A stretch of 64,000 nucleotides of DNA from Ditibartonella apihabitans (GCF_002007485.1 NZ_CP015820.1:2537173-2601172), one strand, 5' to 3'. Counted from the stretch's first letter, positions 1-8,489 are shown. Translations and numbers: made by a program. The notes: a model not told the origin generated them from the letters alone.

Positions 1-998
1 ATGTAAAGGCGGGCACCAAGTGCCATATCCGGTTTTGCTTCAGTCAACATATCTGTTGTCTTTTTCGGATCGCGTACCTGTTTTGGTGCGTCACCTTGAA
101 GTGCAATATGTTTGAGATATGCAACAATTGAATCAAGATCGTCTTCGGTTGCAAATTGCATTGATTCTTCGACAACGAGCTTCATCGGACCGACAACAGC
201 AGAATGACTGTTGCGACCTGTCTGCAAATAGGTCTTCAAATCATCTGCCGTCCAATTTGTAACGGACGAATTCGGGCTGCGCAAATTCGGCCCATAGAAG
301 CCGTCAATTGTTTCACCGGTCAGGAATTTGTTGCTATCGCTATTCGTACCCGATTGGCGGAACATGAAATCACGCGGCGTATGGCAAGCACCACAGTGGC
401 CTAAGCTTTCAATAAGATAGGCACCGCGATCAAGTTTCGCATCGTTGAAGCGCGGCTCGAAACCACCTTTGCCGGAAATTGCAAAGAAGTTCCAAAGACG
501 GATTCCCCAACGTTGGTTGAACGGAAATGACAGATTGGTTTCCTTGACTTTGGCACTAACCGGTTTTACGCCATGCATGAAATAATCATAAAGCGCAACA
601 ATGTCGGGTTCGCTGATCTTGCGATAGTTTTCGTAAGGCATTGCCGGATAAAGAAGCTCGCCATTCTTGCCGATACCGTCACGCAAAGCATCACGGAATT
701 GGTCAAGCGTCATATTCTTTATACCGTTTTCATCCGGTGTGATGTTGGATGAATAGATAATGCCGAACGGGCTCTTGACTTCGCGACCACCCGCATAAGG
801 TTGACCACCGGGTGCGGTATGGCAGGCTGCACAATCGGCCATTCTGGCGAGATATTCACCCCGTCCCTGTTCCGGTTTGAAGTCCGGAGAAAGAGCTTCT
901 GTCGGGCCGGTTCGTTTGATTGGCACAAACATGATTGCCAGAATGACAATAATTGCAAGGATTACCAATCCAATAATAATTTGTACTAAACGTTTCAT
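1..998 (-). CDS. Membrane-anchored multi-haem cytochrome c subunit of an FAD dehydrogenase (partial)
   Basis: Electron-accepting subunit that would pass electrons from the flavoprotein encoded just upstream to ubiquinone or the respiratory chain at the periplasmic face. Translating the minus strand from the ATG at 998 gives about 332 residues with no stop before the window edge. An N-terminal hydrophobic helix is followed by CAACH (codons near 843-829) and CGACH (near 401-387), both covalent haem c motifs. Family members of this type usually carry three haems over about 430-470 residues, so the third haem motif should lie outside the window. A GGAG ribosome site overlaps the stop of the preceding dehydrogenase gene, which supports translational coupling. 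The substrate cannot be read from this subunit. Confidence 0.9.
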   Translation of the reverse strand, partial: MKRLVQIIIGLVILAIIVILAIMFVPIKRTGPTEALSPDFKPEQGRGEYLARMADCAACHTAPGGQPYAGGREVKSPFGIIYSSNITPDENGIKNMTLDQFRDALRDGIGKNGELLYPAMPYENYRKISEPDIVALYDYFMHGVKPVSAKVKETNLSFPFNQRWGIRLWNFFAISGKGGFEPRFNDAKLDRGAYLIESLGHCGACHTPRDFMFRQSGTNSDSNKFLTGETIDGFYGPNLRSPNSSVTNWTADDLKTYLQTGRNSHSAVVGPMKLVVEESMQFATEDDLDSIVAYLKHIALQGDAPKQVRDPKKTTDMLTEAKPDMALGARLY

Positions 999-1010
999 CG
1001 GATGTTTCTC

Positions 1011-2780
1011 CTATGCCAAAGGCCGCGGGTTTTTGAGGTAATCGGACTTGATATTTTCAAGCATCCAATAGGTCAAAGCGCCGAGCGTTCCTGTAGGATT
1101 ATGCTGGATGTTCTGCGGGAACGCATTGGCACCCGGAATAAACAGATTGTGGTAATCCCAGTGTTGGAGATAACGGTTCAATGCCGAACGTTTGGGGTCT
1201 GTACCCATAATCGCACCACCCACAGTGTGGGTTGTTTGATAAATACGGGTATCATATTGCTGGCCCTCTTTCATCGCCGGTTTCTGGCGATATTCATCAG
1301 GACCAATTGCCTCGGCAATCTTGTTGATCTTGTCTGTGATGAATTGCGACATCCTGATTTCATTATTGTGCCAGTTGAACGTCATACGCATCAACGGACG
1401 GCCGAATTTATCTTTATAAGTCGGGTCAAGATCAAGATAGGCATCACGATAGGACATAACCGAACCGTGCTGGCCGATCGACATGGCATGTCCATACCAA
1501 TCGCCAACAGCCTTTTTCCATTCAGCACCCCATGCCGGTGTGCCACCTGGCAACGGCATATTGCGAATTGGTTGGCCGTTGGTCTGGCCTGACGAAATAC
1601 GGCTGCCACCGATAAAGCCTTCTTTGGCCATATCGATCTGGTTGAAGCTGTAATCATCAAGATAAGAACCGTTACAACCGGTACCGACAAATGGATTGAA
1701 CACTTTGTCTTTGAAGAACAATGTGCCACCGCCAATAGCAGTCTGGTAGGCATAGTTACGGCCGATAACACCTTCACCGGTAATCGGGTCATAGGGTTGA
1801 CCGAGACCGGAAAGCAACAACAGGTGAACATTGTTGATCATGAAACCGCCAAGAATAACGAGATCTGCCGGCTGGAAGAATTCTTCATTCTTTTCATTGA
1901 CATAAGTAACACCGGTTACAGTCTTGCCATCTGCAGATTTTTCAATACGCAAGACTTCCGACTTAACCCGATATTCAAAATTCTTATAACGTTTCAAGGC
2001 AGCCAGAACACTGACTTGCGGTGAAGCTTTCGAATAATTGAGGCAGCCATAACGTTCGCAGAAACCGCAATAGTTACAAGGCCCCATCTGCATACCGTAA
2101 GGGTTTGTATAAGCCTCGGAAGCAATAGCCGACGGGCACGGAAACGGATGAAGCCCGATTTTCTTTGCACCTGCTGCAAAGAGCCGCCCATTATAAGTAT
2201 AAGGCAAAGCCGGCATAGGATAGGGGTTCTTGCGCGGGCCTTCGAATGGATCGCCACCTTCCTGAATTTTACCGTTCAGATTGCCGGCAGTACCCGAAAC
2301 GCCTACGACCTTTTCAAACATATCGAAATGTCTTTCCAGTTCGTCATAGGTAACGCCCCAGTCCTGAATGGTCATATCTTCCGGAATGATATTGCCGAAA
2401 GTTTCTTCGATATAGGAACGGGCTCTGAGCTCTTCCGGCTGTGCACGCCATGTCATGCCGTTCCAGTGGATACCGGCTCCGCCAACGCCGATGCCGGGAA
2501 GAAAAGAACCCAATTGGCGATAGGGAAGAGCGACCTGATCAAGGCCTCTACGAATCGTTAACGTATGATCGCGCGGGCGGACAGCGGTACCGAGACGAAC
2601 ACCGTATTTCAATTCGTCAGCAGGCTTCGGATAAGCAAAACTCGGAACGGTATCGCGGTCTTCACCACGTTCGAGTGCGACAATTTCCAAACCTTCTTTT
2701 GCAAGTTCGATGCCACTGATTGCGCCGGTCCATCCGAGGCCGATGATGACAACGTCTTTCTTCTTCATTGTTTGTGTCAT
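1011..2780 (-). CDS. GMC-family FAD dehydrogenase large subunit (gluconate 2-dehydrogenase-like)
   Basis: Catalytic flavoprotein of a membrane-bound sugar or sugar-acid dehydrogenase, 589 residues. The dinucleotide-binding motif GLGWTG lies at residues 14-19, with ERGE at the end of the Rossmann strand. The C-terminal GMC signature carries the expected His and Asn (HTVGG and QNIQHNPTGTLG). Four cysteines at 235, 238, 241 and 246 (CNYCGFCERYGC) resemble the iron-sulphur-binding cysteine segment of membrane-bound fructose, glucose and gluconate dehydrogenases. The gene sits between the small subunit (3 bases upstream) and the cytochrome c gene (12 bases downstream), the usual three-subunit layout. 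Gluconate is the best guess for the substrate; sorbitol or another polyol is possible. There is no signal peptide, so export would depend on the Tat signal of the small subunit. Confidence 0.88.
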   Translation of the reverse strand: MTQTMKKKDVVIIGLGWTGAISGIELAKEGLEIVALERGEDRDTVPSFAYPKPADELKYGVRLGTAVRPRDHTLTIRRGLDQVALPYRQLGSFLPGIGVGGAGIHWNGMTWRAQPEELRARSYIEETFGNIIPEDMTIQDWGVTYDELERHFDMFEKVVGVSGTAGNLNGKIQEGGDPFEGPRKNPYPMPALPYTYNGRLFAAGAKKIGLHPFPCPSAIASEAYTNPYGMQMGPCNYCGFCERYGCLNYSKASPQVSVLAALKRYKNFEYRVKSEVLRIEKSADGKTVTGVTYVNEKNEEFFQPADLVILGGFMINNVHLLLLSGLGQPYDPITGEGVIGRNYAYQTAIGGGTLFFKDKVFNPFVGTGCNGSYLDDYSFNQIDMAKEGFIGGSRISSGQTNGQPIRNMPLPGGTPAWGAEWKKAVGDWYGHAMSIGQHGSVMSYRDAYLDLDPTYKDKFGRPLMRMTFNWHNNEIRMSQFITDKINKIAEAIGPDEYRQKPAMKEGQQYDTRIYQTTHTVGGAIMGTDPKRSALNRYLQHWDYHNLFIPGANAFPQNIQHNPTGTLGALTYWMLENIKSDYLKNPRPLA

Positions 2781-2783
2781 GAT

Positions 2784-3500
2784 TTAAGCCCTTTGACCTG
2801 AGAGTGAAACGGGCCCGAGTTTATAAGGAACATTGTCCTTTTCGACCCATTCGAGGAAGCTTGCACGTGCACCGGGGAACCCGATGTAAACCCATGCAGC
2901 CATGTCATAATTGCCACCATATTGGGGATCTGCGAAATAACCTTCCTTGGTGTTTTGCAAAAGGAACGAGAAGAAATCGCCAGAACGCAATTCAGCAATT
3001 TCGACTTCATCCTTTTCGATACGCTTCAAAGCTTCATCCTGTTTTTCAGCGGGAAGCTCGGCAAAAATCGCACCATATTGGGCTTTGCACCATTCATTGA
3101 TCTTCGGAATAGCAATGCGATAGGCTTCGGCAGGTGAAGGTTCTGCCTGATAACCTGTGTAACGCGGTGCATCACGATTGAAAGGTGCCTGCCTATACCA
3201 GTGGTCCCCTTGCCCCCATGGATCAGCCATTTGCTTATCAATGAAAACCGGAACACGTGCTTCCAAAGCACCGGGTCCTTTCCCGTCTGAAGGGATGATT
3301 CGGGCAGTAGCGGCCATCACAAAAGCCCACTCTTCAGCGTTAAAGAAAGACCGCTGATAGTTTTGTAAAGGAACTGGCCCTTGTGGCTGTGCCATAACGT
3401 GACGGGCCGATAATGCGGCGGCTGCACATGCTGCTGCCCCAATAAGAAGGCCCCGCCGCGTAATGGACAGGTTGGTTGCGTTCAAATTTTTTCGTGTCAT
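2784..3500 (-). CDS. Gluconate 2-dehydrogenase subunit 3 family protein (Tat-exported small subunit)
   Basis: Small subunit of the FAD dehydrogenase complex, needed in related enzymes for export and maturation of the large subunit. The N-terminus has a twin-arginine signal (ITRRGLLIGAAACAAAAL) ending near HVMAQ, so the folded complex would be exported by Tat. The start at 3500 is chosen because GGAGG lies 5 bases upstream; a longer reading frame from 3512 lacks such a site. Length is 238 residues, a little above usual for this family. It is the first gene of the three-gene operon; the promoter should lie in 3501-3699, shared with the divergent gene at 3700. Confidence 0.85.
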   Translation of the reverse strand: MTRKNLNATNLSITRRGLLIGAAACAAAALSARHVMAQPQGPVPLQNYQRSFFNAEEWAFVMAATARIIPSDGKGPGALEARVPVFIDKQMADPWGQGDHWYRQAPFNRDAPRYTGYQAEPSPAEAYRIAIPKINEWCKAQYGAIFAELPAEKQDEALKRIEKDEVEIAELRSGDFFSFLLQNTKEGYFADPQYGGNYDMAAWVYIGFPGARASFLEWVEKDNVPYKLGPVSLSGQRA

Positions 3501-3699
3501 AAATACCTCCACGAGCGAAATACTGTGCCCTCGTTACACGAATTATGGCAAGATTTAAGCAACAAGACCGTGAGCTCCGAAAAAGTGATAAACCTTCAGT
3601 TGATTGTCACATTTTTAAACGTTGATATCTTTATCCATTTTCTATTTTTTTGTTTTCGTTTATGCTTCGTTAAAAGTTTGAAAAGGGGGGGATATTCTC

Positions 3700-4116
3700 G
3701 TGAAACAGAATCACTTGATAGTTTTCGTGCTCGCCCCTTTATGGATAGCAGGCTCGCTCGTCTTTTCTTCTGCCAGAACCCCGTCCTTCGAACCTGAAGG
3801 TCGCTATTGCGGTTTCGTCTATAATGCCGGTTATCTGGTTCGTTCCGAGGTCGTGCTCGGCAAAACTGAAGATGGCCGCTTAATCGGCACCATGACTTAT
3901 CGCGATGGGGACGATGTCACCAAGGGGACGGTCGAAGAAATTGTAAAAAAGCAAGGTCGTGAACGATCGGTCGAATGGAAAGATAAATACGGTTCCGGAC
4001 TTGCTATCTGGAAATTTGATGAAAAATTTGATGAATTTGAAGGCCTTTGGGGAACAGGTATGAACATTCCCCAATATACTTGGACAGGAAAACGCTGCAA
4101 TGACGTCACCAGTTAA
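3700..4116 (+). CDS. Small exported protein of unknown function
   Basis: A 138-residue protein with GTG start preceded by a purine run (AAAAGGGGGGGA) that serves as ribosome site. Residues 5-25 form a hydrophobic signal or anchor (VFVLAPLWIAGSLVFSSA), followed by a beta-rich domain with many Gly, Trp and aromatic residues (GRYCGFVYNAGYLV; GLWGTGMNIPQYTWTGKRC). Two cysteines at the domain ends could form a periplasmic disulphide. I do not recognise the family. Its last 17 bases overlap thiD in another frame, so the two are probably cotranscribed, though no functional link to thiamine is evident. Confidence 0.7.
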   Translation: MKQNHLIVFVLAPLWIAGSLVFSSARTPSFEPEGRYCGFVYNAGYLVRSEVVLGKTEDGRLIGTMTYRDGDDVTKGTVEEIVKKQGRERSVEWKDKYGSGLAIWKFDEKFDEFEGLWGTGMNIPQYTWTGKRCNDVTS

Positions 4117-4945
4117 GAAAAACGGAACTGTGATTCCCCGCATTCTTTCAATTGCCGGAACCGACCCTTCCGGAGGTGCGGGAATGCATGCCGATATCAA
4201 AACCTTTTCGGCAATGAAAACCTACGCCATGAGTGTTGTCACAGCCGTTGTCGCACAAAATACGCAAGGTGTTCGGGCATTCAAAGCCATGGATGCCGAT
4301 TTCGTCGCTGACCAGATTGATGCTGTTTTCGAGGACATCAAAGTCGATGCGGTGAAAATCGGCATGGTGGCCAATGCTTCAATTGCCGAAGTTATTGCCG
4401 ATAAGCTTATCCATTATGGCGCAAGCAATATTGTTCTTGATCCGGTCATGGTGGCCAAAAGCGGCGATTTATTGCTTGAAAACGATGCCATAGAAATTAT
4501 TCGTAATGTACTTGTACCAATGGCTGCCATTATCACTCCCAATCTGCCGGAAGCAGCGGTCCTTCTCAAAACAAAACCGGAATGGTCACTTGAAGAAATG
4601 AGGAAGTGTGCACCCGATATTCTGGAGCTTCAATGCCGTTCTGTCCTCCTTAAAGGCGGGCATCTCAAAACCCCGACAAGTCCCGATATTTTTTGTGACC
4701 GCCACGGTGTTATAGAACTTGAAGCGCCACGCATTGCGACGAAAAATGACCATGGCACAGGTTGCACGATTTCGGCAGCCATTGCCGCTTTATTACCGAC
4801 AACGCCACTTGTTGATTCGGTGCGTTTTGCAAAACGCTATCTGACCGGTGCACTTGCCGCTTCAAATAAACTCGAAGTCGGACACGGGCATGGGCCTGTT
4901 CACCATTTTTATGAATTATGGCAAGACGGGATGATCGGCGACTAA
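4100..4945 (+). CDS. thiD: Hydroxymethylpyrimidine / phosphomethylpyrimidine kinase
   Basis: Phosphorylates hydroxymethylpyrimidine and its monophosphate to give HMP-PP, the pyrimidine half of thiamine. The 281-residue sequence begins with ILSIAGTDPSGGAGMHADIK, the substrate-binding signature of ThiD in the ribokinase fold. It ends with the anion-hole and catalytic-base motif DHGTGCTISAAIAA near residue 216. No other thi genes lie next to it, so it may work in salvage as well as synthesis. It overlaps the upstream small exported protein gene by 17 bases. Its stop is 4 bases from the stop of the convergent glxA-like gene, with no obvious terminator between them. Confidence 0.95.
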   Translation: MTSPVKKNGTVIPRILSIAGTDPSGGAGMHADIKTFSAMKTYAMSVVTAVVAQNTQGVRAFKAMDADFVADQIDAVFEDIKVDAVKIGMVANASIAEVIADKLIHYGASNIVLDPVMVAKSGDLLLENDAIEIIRNVLVPMAAIITPNLPEAAVLLKTKPEWSLEEMRKCAPDILELQCRSVLLKGGHLKTPTSPDIFCDRHGVIELEAPRIATKNDHGTGCTISAAIAALLPTTPLVDSVRFAKRYLTGALAASNKLEVGHGHGPVHHFYELWQDGMIGD

Positions 4946-4949
4946 ACTT

Positions 4950-6050
4950 TTATTCGTCCGGAAGTCTTGAAAACCGGTCGCGATAATTTTGAGGCGAAAC
5001 ATGAAGGTGACGTTGAAAAACCCGTCTTAAAGTTTCTTCGCTCCCAAAGCCACATTGGCGAACTATCTTTTTTATCGACCAGTTCTGTTCAAGATATTGT
5101 CTTGCAGCCTCAAGCCGGAAAAGCTCGATGGCTTTGCCCGGCGATGATCCGGTATCACGCGTATAAAGGCGGGAAAAATTCCGTTCGCTCATACCACATT
5201 TTTCGGCAAGCATTGCAACCGACAAGGGGCGGGAAAGATTTTTCATAACCCATTGATTGAGGAGATTGAATCGTTCGTCCTCGCAATAAAAATCGAGAAG
5301 TTCGCTGAACTGGCTTTGACCACCCGGACGACGAAGATAGACAACCAATTGACGGGCAACGGATTTTGCCAGATCGAACCCCAAATCTTCTTCCACCATT
5401 GCCAAAGTCATATCTATACCGGAGGTGATTCCGGCAGATGTCCAGATTTTACCGTTGCGAATAAAAATTGCTTCGTTTGTCCATAAAACATCAGGATAAT
5501 CCTTCCGGAATTCGTCTATCCTGCTCCAATGCGTTGTTGCTTTTTTCCCGTCAAGCAGCCCGAGCTTTGCCAATGCCAGAGAGCCGCTACAGACCGATGC
5601 TATGCGCCGCGTTTTCCGGTTCATCATATCAATCCATTGAAGCATGGCTTTGTTTGCGGCAAAGCGGTTGATGCCGCGACCACCGCTTATAATAAGCGTG
5701 TCAAGGTGATCGGGAGCCAAGGACAAAGGTCCAACTGCCAATTCCAGCCCGCTTGTCGTTCTGATTTTGTCATTCTCGGCAATTGTCAAAAGTTGGTAGG
5801 GCTTCACGTTACTTTCATAAAGGTCATTGGCACTGGCATAAAGGTCATTGGCGCTGGAAAAAACCTGCATTGGCCCCGTAATATCGAGCAATTGCGCATC
5901 ATCAAAGCAGACAATAGCAATCGTTTTTGGCGCAATGGTTTCCGGTGCAATGGCTGCCAAAAAATCAATCGAACATCTCTTACTTGGCTTAAATTGTGGG
6001 GTCTTTGTCATGACTGCCAATCTAGCGTGCTCTATGGTTTTTAAAAACAT
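4950..6050 (-). CDS. GlxA-type transcriptional regulator (DJ-1/PfpI domain plus AraC HTH)
   Basis: Predicted DNA-binding regulator of 366 residues. Residues about 42-220 form a DJ-1/PfpI-like domain (IAIVCFDDAQLLDITGPMQVF, then VCSGSLALAKLGLLDGKKATTHW with the nucleophile-elbow Cys). Residues about 255-355 form two helix-turn-helix units of the AraC/XylS type (MLAEKCGMSERNFSRLYTRDTG and IKKIVRQCGFGSEETLRRVFQRH). It lies head to head with a stand-alone DJ-1/PfpI enzyme gene only 21 bases away, so it may control that gene. The start is uncertain: ATG at 6050 or 6011, neither with a clear ribosome site. An in-frame seven-residue duplication (ANDLYAS/ANDLYES) sits in the DJ-1 domain. Confidence 0.87.
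   Translation of the reverse strand: MFLKTIEHARLAVMTKTPQFKPSKRCSIDFLAAIAPETIAPKTIAIVCFDDAQLLDITGPMQVFSSANDLYASANDLYESNVKPYQLLTIAENDKIRTTSGLELAVGPLSLAPDHLDTLIISGGRGINRFAANKAMLQWIDMMNRKTRRIASVCSGSLALAKLGLLDGKKATTHWSRIDEFRKDYPDVLWTNEAIFIRNGKIWTSAGITSGIDMTLAMVEEDLGFDLAKSVARQLVVYLRRPGGQSQFSELLDFYCEDERFNLLNQWVMKNLSRPLSVAMLAEKCGMSERNFSRLYTRDTGSSPGKAIELFRLEAARQYLEQNWSIKKIVRQCGFGSEETLRRVFQRHLHVSPQNYRDRFSRLPDE
5816..5857. repeat. Tandem duplication of 21 bases inside the glxA-like gene
   Basis: Two adjacent 21-base units, 5816-5836 and 5837-5857, differ at one base (a at 5832, g at 5853). On the coding minus strand they give ANDLYAS and ANDLYES in frame. This looks like a recent slippage duplication that lengthens a loop of the ligand-sensing domain. 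Confidence 0.85.
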
Positions 6051-6061
6051 ATTTTTAAAAA
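6038..6061. promoter_or_regulatory. Paired TTTTTAAAAA palindromes between divergent DJ-1 genes
   Basis: The 10-base palindrome TTTTTAAAAA occurs at 6038-6047 and again at 6052-6061, with four bases between. The pair fills the space between the divergent glxA-like regulator and the PfpI-family gene and overlaps where both promoters must lie. It could be an operator for the regulator or only an AT-rich promoter segment. Confidence 0.4.
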
Positions 6062-6071
6062 GGGATGATCA

Positions 6072-6749
6072 ATGACCATAAAAGCCGGATTTTTTATTTT
6101 TGATGAAATGCAACTTTTGGATTTTGCTGCACCCTACGATGAATTTTGTTCAACTCCTGAAATAGAGGTTTCTCTCATTGGAGAAACCTTGAAGCCGATT
6201 ACAACGACGAGCGGTTTATCCTTTGCGCCCGATCATGATATCAGCACAATCCTTCCGCTTGATGTTCTGTGCATTCCCGGAGGAGATGGCGTCAATCAAT
6301 TTATCAATAATGAACCGGTACTCGAGTTTTTCCGTAAAGAAGCAAAAGAAACCCGCTTTGTCACATCGGTTTGCACCGGTTCGCTTATACTGGGTGCAAG
6401 CGGCCTTCTCAAAGGCCGCAAAGCCACAACCCACTGGAGCGCCATGGAATTTCTACCGCTTTTCGGAGCAATTCCTGTTCAGGAACGTGTGGTTGTTGAT
6501 GGTCATATTATAACCGCCGGCGGGATTACTGCAGGTATGGATTTCGGCTTGGTCATTATCGCAAAACTTCTAGGCCAGGAAACGGCCGAAAAAACGCAAT
6601 TGCTCATGCAATATGATCCCGAACCGCCGTTTGATTGTGGAACACCTGAGAAAGCCCCGAAGGCACTGGTGGAGCAACTTCAACAGGAAAATAATACTGA
6701 CGAACGGAAAAAAATTATCCGGAAATGGCAGGAAAAACACGGATCCTGA
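6072..6749 (+). CDS. DJ-1/PfpI family protein, isonitrile hydratase-like
   Basis: A 225-residue single-domain enzyme of the DJ-1/PfpI superfamily. FVTSVCTGSLILGASGLLKG carries the nucleophilic cysteine near residue 101. The following KATTHWSAMEFLP and ITAGGITAGMDFGL segments match the isonitrile hydratase (InhA) subgroup, which hydrates isonitriles to N-substituted formamides. Function in this organism is inferred only; other members are glyoxalases or chaperones. GGGA lies six bases before the ATG. The divergent partner shares the same fold plus an HTH region, suggesting a regulator and enzyme pair of common origin. Confidence 0.82.
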   Translation: MTIKAGFFIFDEMQLLDFAAPYDEFCSTPEIEVSLIGETLKPITTTSGLSFAPDHDISTILPLDVLCIPGGDGVNQFINNEPVLEFFRKEAKETRFVTSVCTGSLILGASGLLKGRKATTHWSAMEFLPLFGAIPVQERVVVDGHIITAGGITAGMDFGLVIIAKLLGQETAEKTQLLMQYDPEPPFDCGTPEKAPKALVEQLQQENNTDERKKIIRKWQEKHGS

Positions 6750-6801
6750 CGAGCTGTTGCGCGTCTTGATTGTCAAAACGATAAAATGAATTTTTTAAAA
6801 A

Positions 6802-6825
6802 AAATGCCGGTATAAACCGGCATTT
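6802..6825 (-). terminator. Intrinsic terminator of the DASS transporter gene
   Basis: A perfect 10-base stem (aaatgccggt at 6802-6811, accggcattt at 6816-6825) with a four-base loop is followed on the minus strand by a run of T. A second 8-base stem-loop, 6871-6891, lies nearer the stop codon but has no T-run. Confidence 0.75.
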
Positions 6826-6899
6826 CAAGCATAATTGAGACTCTCCGCTGTTTTATAATAGACCGGAGGAAACCATCGATAAACGATGGTTCAAAAGGC

Positions 6900-8402
6900 T
6901 TACCAATAGCCCAATATTTTCCACCAGATACCGCCAATAATTGCGAAGACCAGAAGATTGACGACACTCATCACAAAACCCACGCCCCACCAGCGGCCAA
7001 GAGTGACGTAACCCGAACCGAAAATAATCGGTGATGTACCGGTGGCATAGTGGGTCAAGCACATCATGATTGCCGAGGCGGCAGCCATCAGCAACATGAA
7101 CAGATTAATATAATCACCGGGAATGAGGTTAACACCAACCATCAGGAAGGCCAGCATCATTGCACTGATGTGAGCTGTCGTACTTGCAAATACATAGTGG
7201 GTATACATGAATGTCAGGATCAATACAGCCATCGCTGCAGGCCAGCTCATGCCGCTTGATTCAATAGCAAAGCGCAGTCCGTCAGAGAACCAGGCAATAA
7301 CACCAAGTTTGTTAAGCTGTCCGGCCAACATAACCAGCGCTCCGAACCAGATGAGTGTATCCCAAGCACTTTTTTCCTTGAGCACATCATCCCAGGTCAG
7401 TGTTCCGCATAACAACAGGATGACCAGACCAACGAATGCAACTGCCGTCGGATCAACCGAAAAAGACGGGCCGAACAATGCTGCCGGAAGACCTGCCCAC
7501 AACAAAAGCATAATGACGAATGTGAGCAGCATAATAATTTCCGGCGCTTTGATCTTACCCAGTTTCTGCAACTCATCATGGGCAAAAGTGACAGCATTCG
7601 GAGTAATTTTCAGTTCTGGCGGAGAAATCAGATAAATGACAAACGGCATAAGCAACATGGCAACAATGCCCGGTACCAACATGCACAGTGCCCAGGTACT
7701 CCACGAAAGGGTAAAGCCTTGATGGGTTGCTTCGGCAATATAATTCACAACCAGCGGATTCGGAGCTGTCGCTGTAATAAACATGGCCGAGCTGATCGGA
7801 TTTGCGTGATAATTGACTAGCGCAAGATAAGTACCAACTTTGCCTTGCGTTCCTTTCTGGGGAACAGAATCATAGGCAAGGGCAATCGAGCGCATGATCG
7901 GGTGAATAATACCACCGCAGCGTGCTGTGTTGCTGGGGGTAAAAGGAGCAAGCAATAATTCGCAAAGTGCGAGTCCGTATCCGATACCGATGGTTCGTTT
8001 ACCGAGAAGACGAATGAAATAATAGCCAATCCGTGCACCCAAACCTGTTTTAATCAGGCCGCGCGAAACAATGACCGAAATAACAATCAGCCAGATTAGC
8101 GCATTATCCATGGAACCCAGCGCATCGGCGACAGCTTTCGGAGAGGTTGGTGATGTCACCTTGGACAACATGACCACGGCAATCGTAATCATCGACATGA
8201 CGCCAAGAGGCATAACTTTAAGAATGATGCCAAGAATAGCTGCCACAAAAATGGCTACAAAATGCCAAGCTTCTGCAGTCAAACCGGCAGGCTTCGGCGA
8301 CATATATAAAGCCCAGTAAATGAGCACACAAATAATACCGGGAATAATACGAAAAGGTACATATTCCGATAGTTTCTGGTTTAATTTGCTTAGGGATTGC
8401 AT
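6900..8402 (-). CDS. DASS-family anion:Na+ symporter or antiporter (citrate/dicarboxylate type)
   Basis: Polytopic inner-membrane transporter of 500 residues with about a dozen hydrophobic segments. The two family hairpin signatures are present: SNTARCGGIIHPI in the first half and ITATAPNPLV after it. These match the DASS (SLC13/CitT) group, which moves succinate, malate, tartrate, citrate or 2-oxoglutarate. The exact substrate cannot be told from sequence. The start is the ATG at 8402, 8 bases after AAGGA; a TTG one codon earlier is less likely. It is a single-gene unit ended by the terminator at 6802-6825, and its leader carries a possible regulatory fold. Confidence 0.88.
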   Translation of the reverse strand: MQSLSKLNQKLSEYVPFRIIPGIICVLIYWALYMSPKPAGLTAEAWHFVAIFVAAILGIILKVMPLGVMSMITIAVVMLSKVTSPTSPKAVADALGSMDNALIWLIVISVIVSRGLIKTGLGARIGYYFIRLLGKRTIGIGYGLALCELLLAPFTPSNTARCGGIIHPIMRSIALAYDSVPQKGTQGKVGTYLALVNYHANPISSAMFITATAPNPLVVNYIAEATHQGFTLSWSTWALCMLVPGIVAMLLMPFVIYLISPPELKITPNAVTFAHDELQKLGKIKAPEIIMLLTFVIMLLLWAGLPAALFGPSFSVDPTAVAFVGLVILLLCGTLTWDDVLKEKSAWDTLIWFGALVMLAGQLNKLGVIAWFSDGLRFAIESSGMSWPAAMAVLILTFMYTHYVFASTTAHISAMMLAFLMVGVNLIPGDYINLFMLLMAAASAIMMCLTHYATGTSPIIFGSGYVTLGRWWGVGFVMSVVNLLVFAIIGGIWWKILGYW

Positions 8403-8410
8403 CAATATAA

Positions 8411-8489
8411 TCCTTTATGAAGGCTTCTCCAGTAAGGGTTTTATATAGAAGATTTCAGTTTATAGACCAGTCAAAAGAAGCCTTGGTCT
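8411..8489 (-). promoter_or_regulatory. Possible pseudoknot in the leader of the DASS transporter mRNA
   Basis: Read on the minus strand, AGACCA (8489-8484) pairs with TGGTCT (8469-8464) to form a hairpin with a 14-base loop. The loop together with the last stem base reads AAGGCTTC (8484-8477), complementary over 8 bases to GAAGCCTT (8427-8420). That second strand ends four bases before the ribosome site AAAGGA (8416-8411). The two pairings form an H-type pseudoknot or two competing hairpins. Both stems are seen directly; a regulatory role is inference, and the fold matches no riboswitch class I recognise. Confidence 0.4.

Noticed and set aside
1002..1592. Long plus-strand frame opposite the GMC dehydrogenase
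   Set aside because: It is the antisense shadow of a well-supported gene and has no features of its own.
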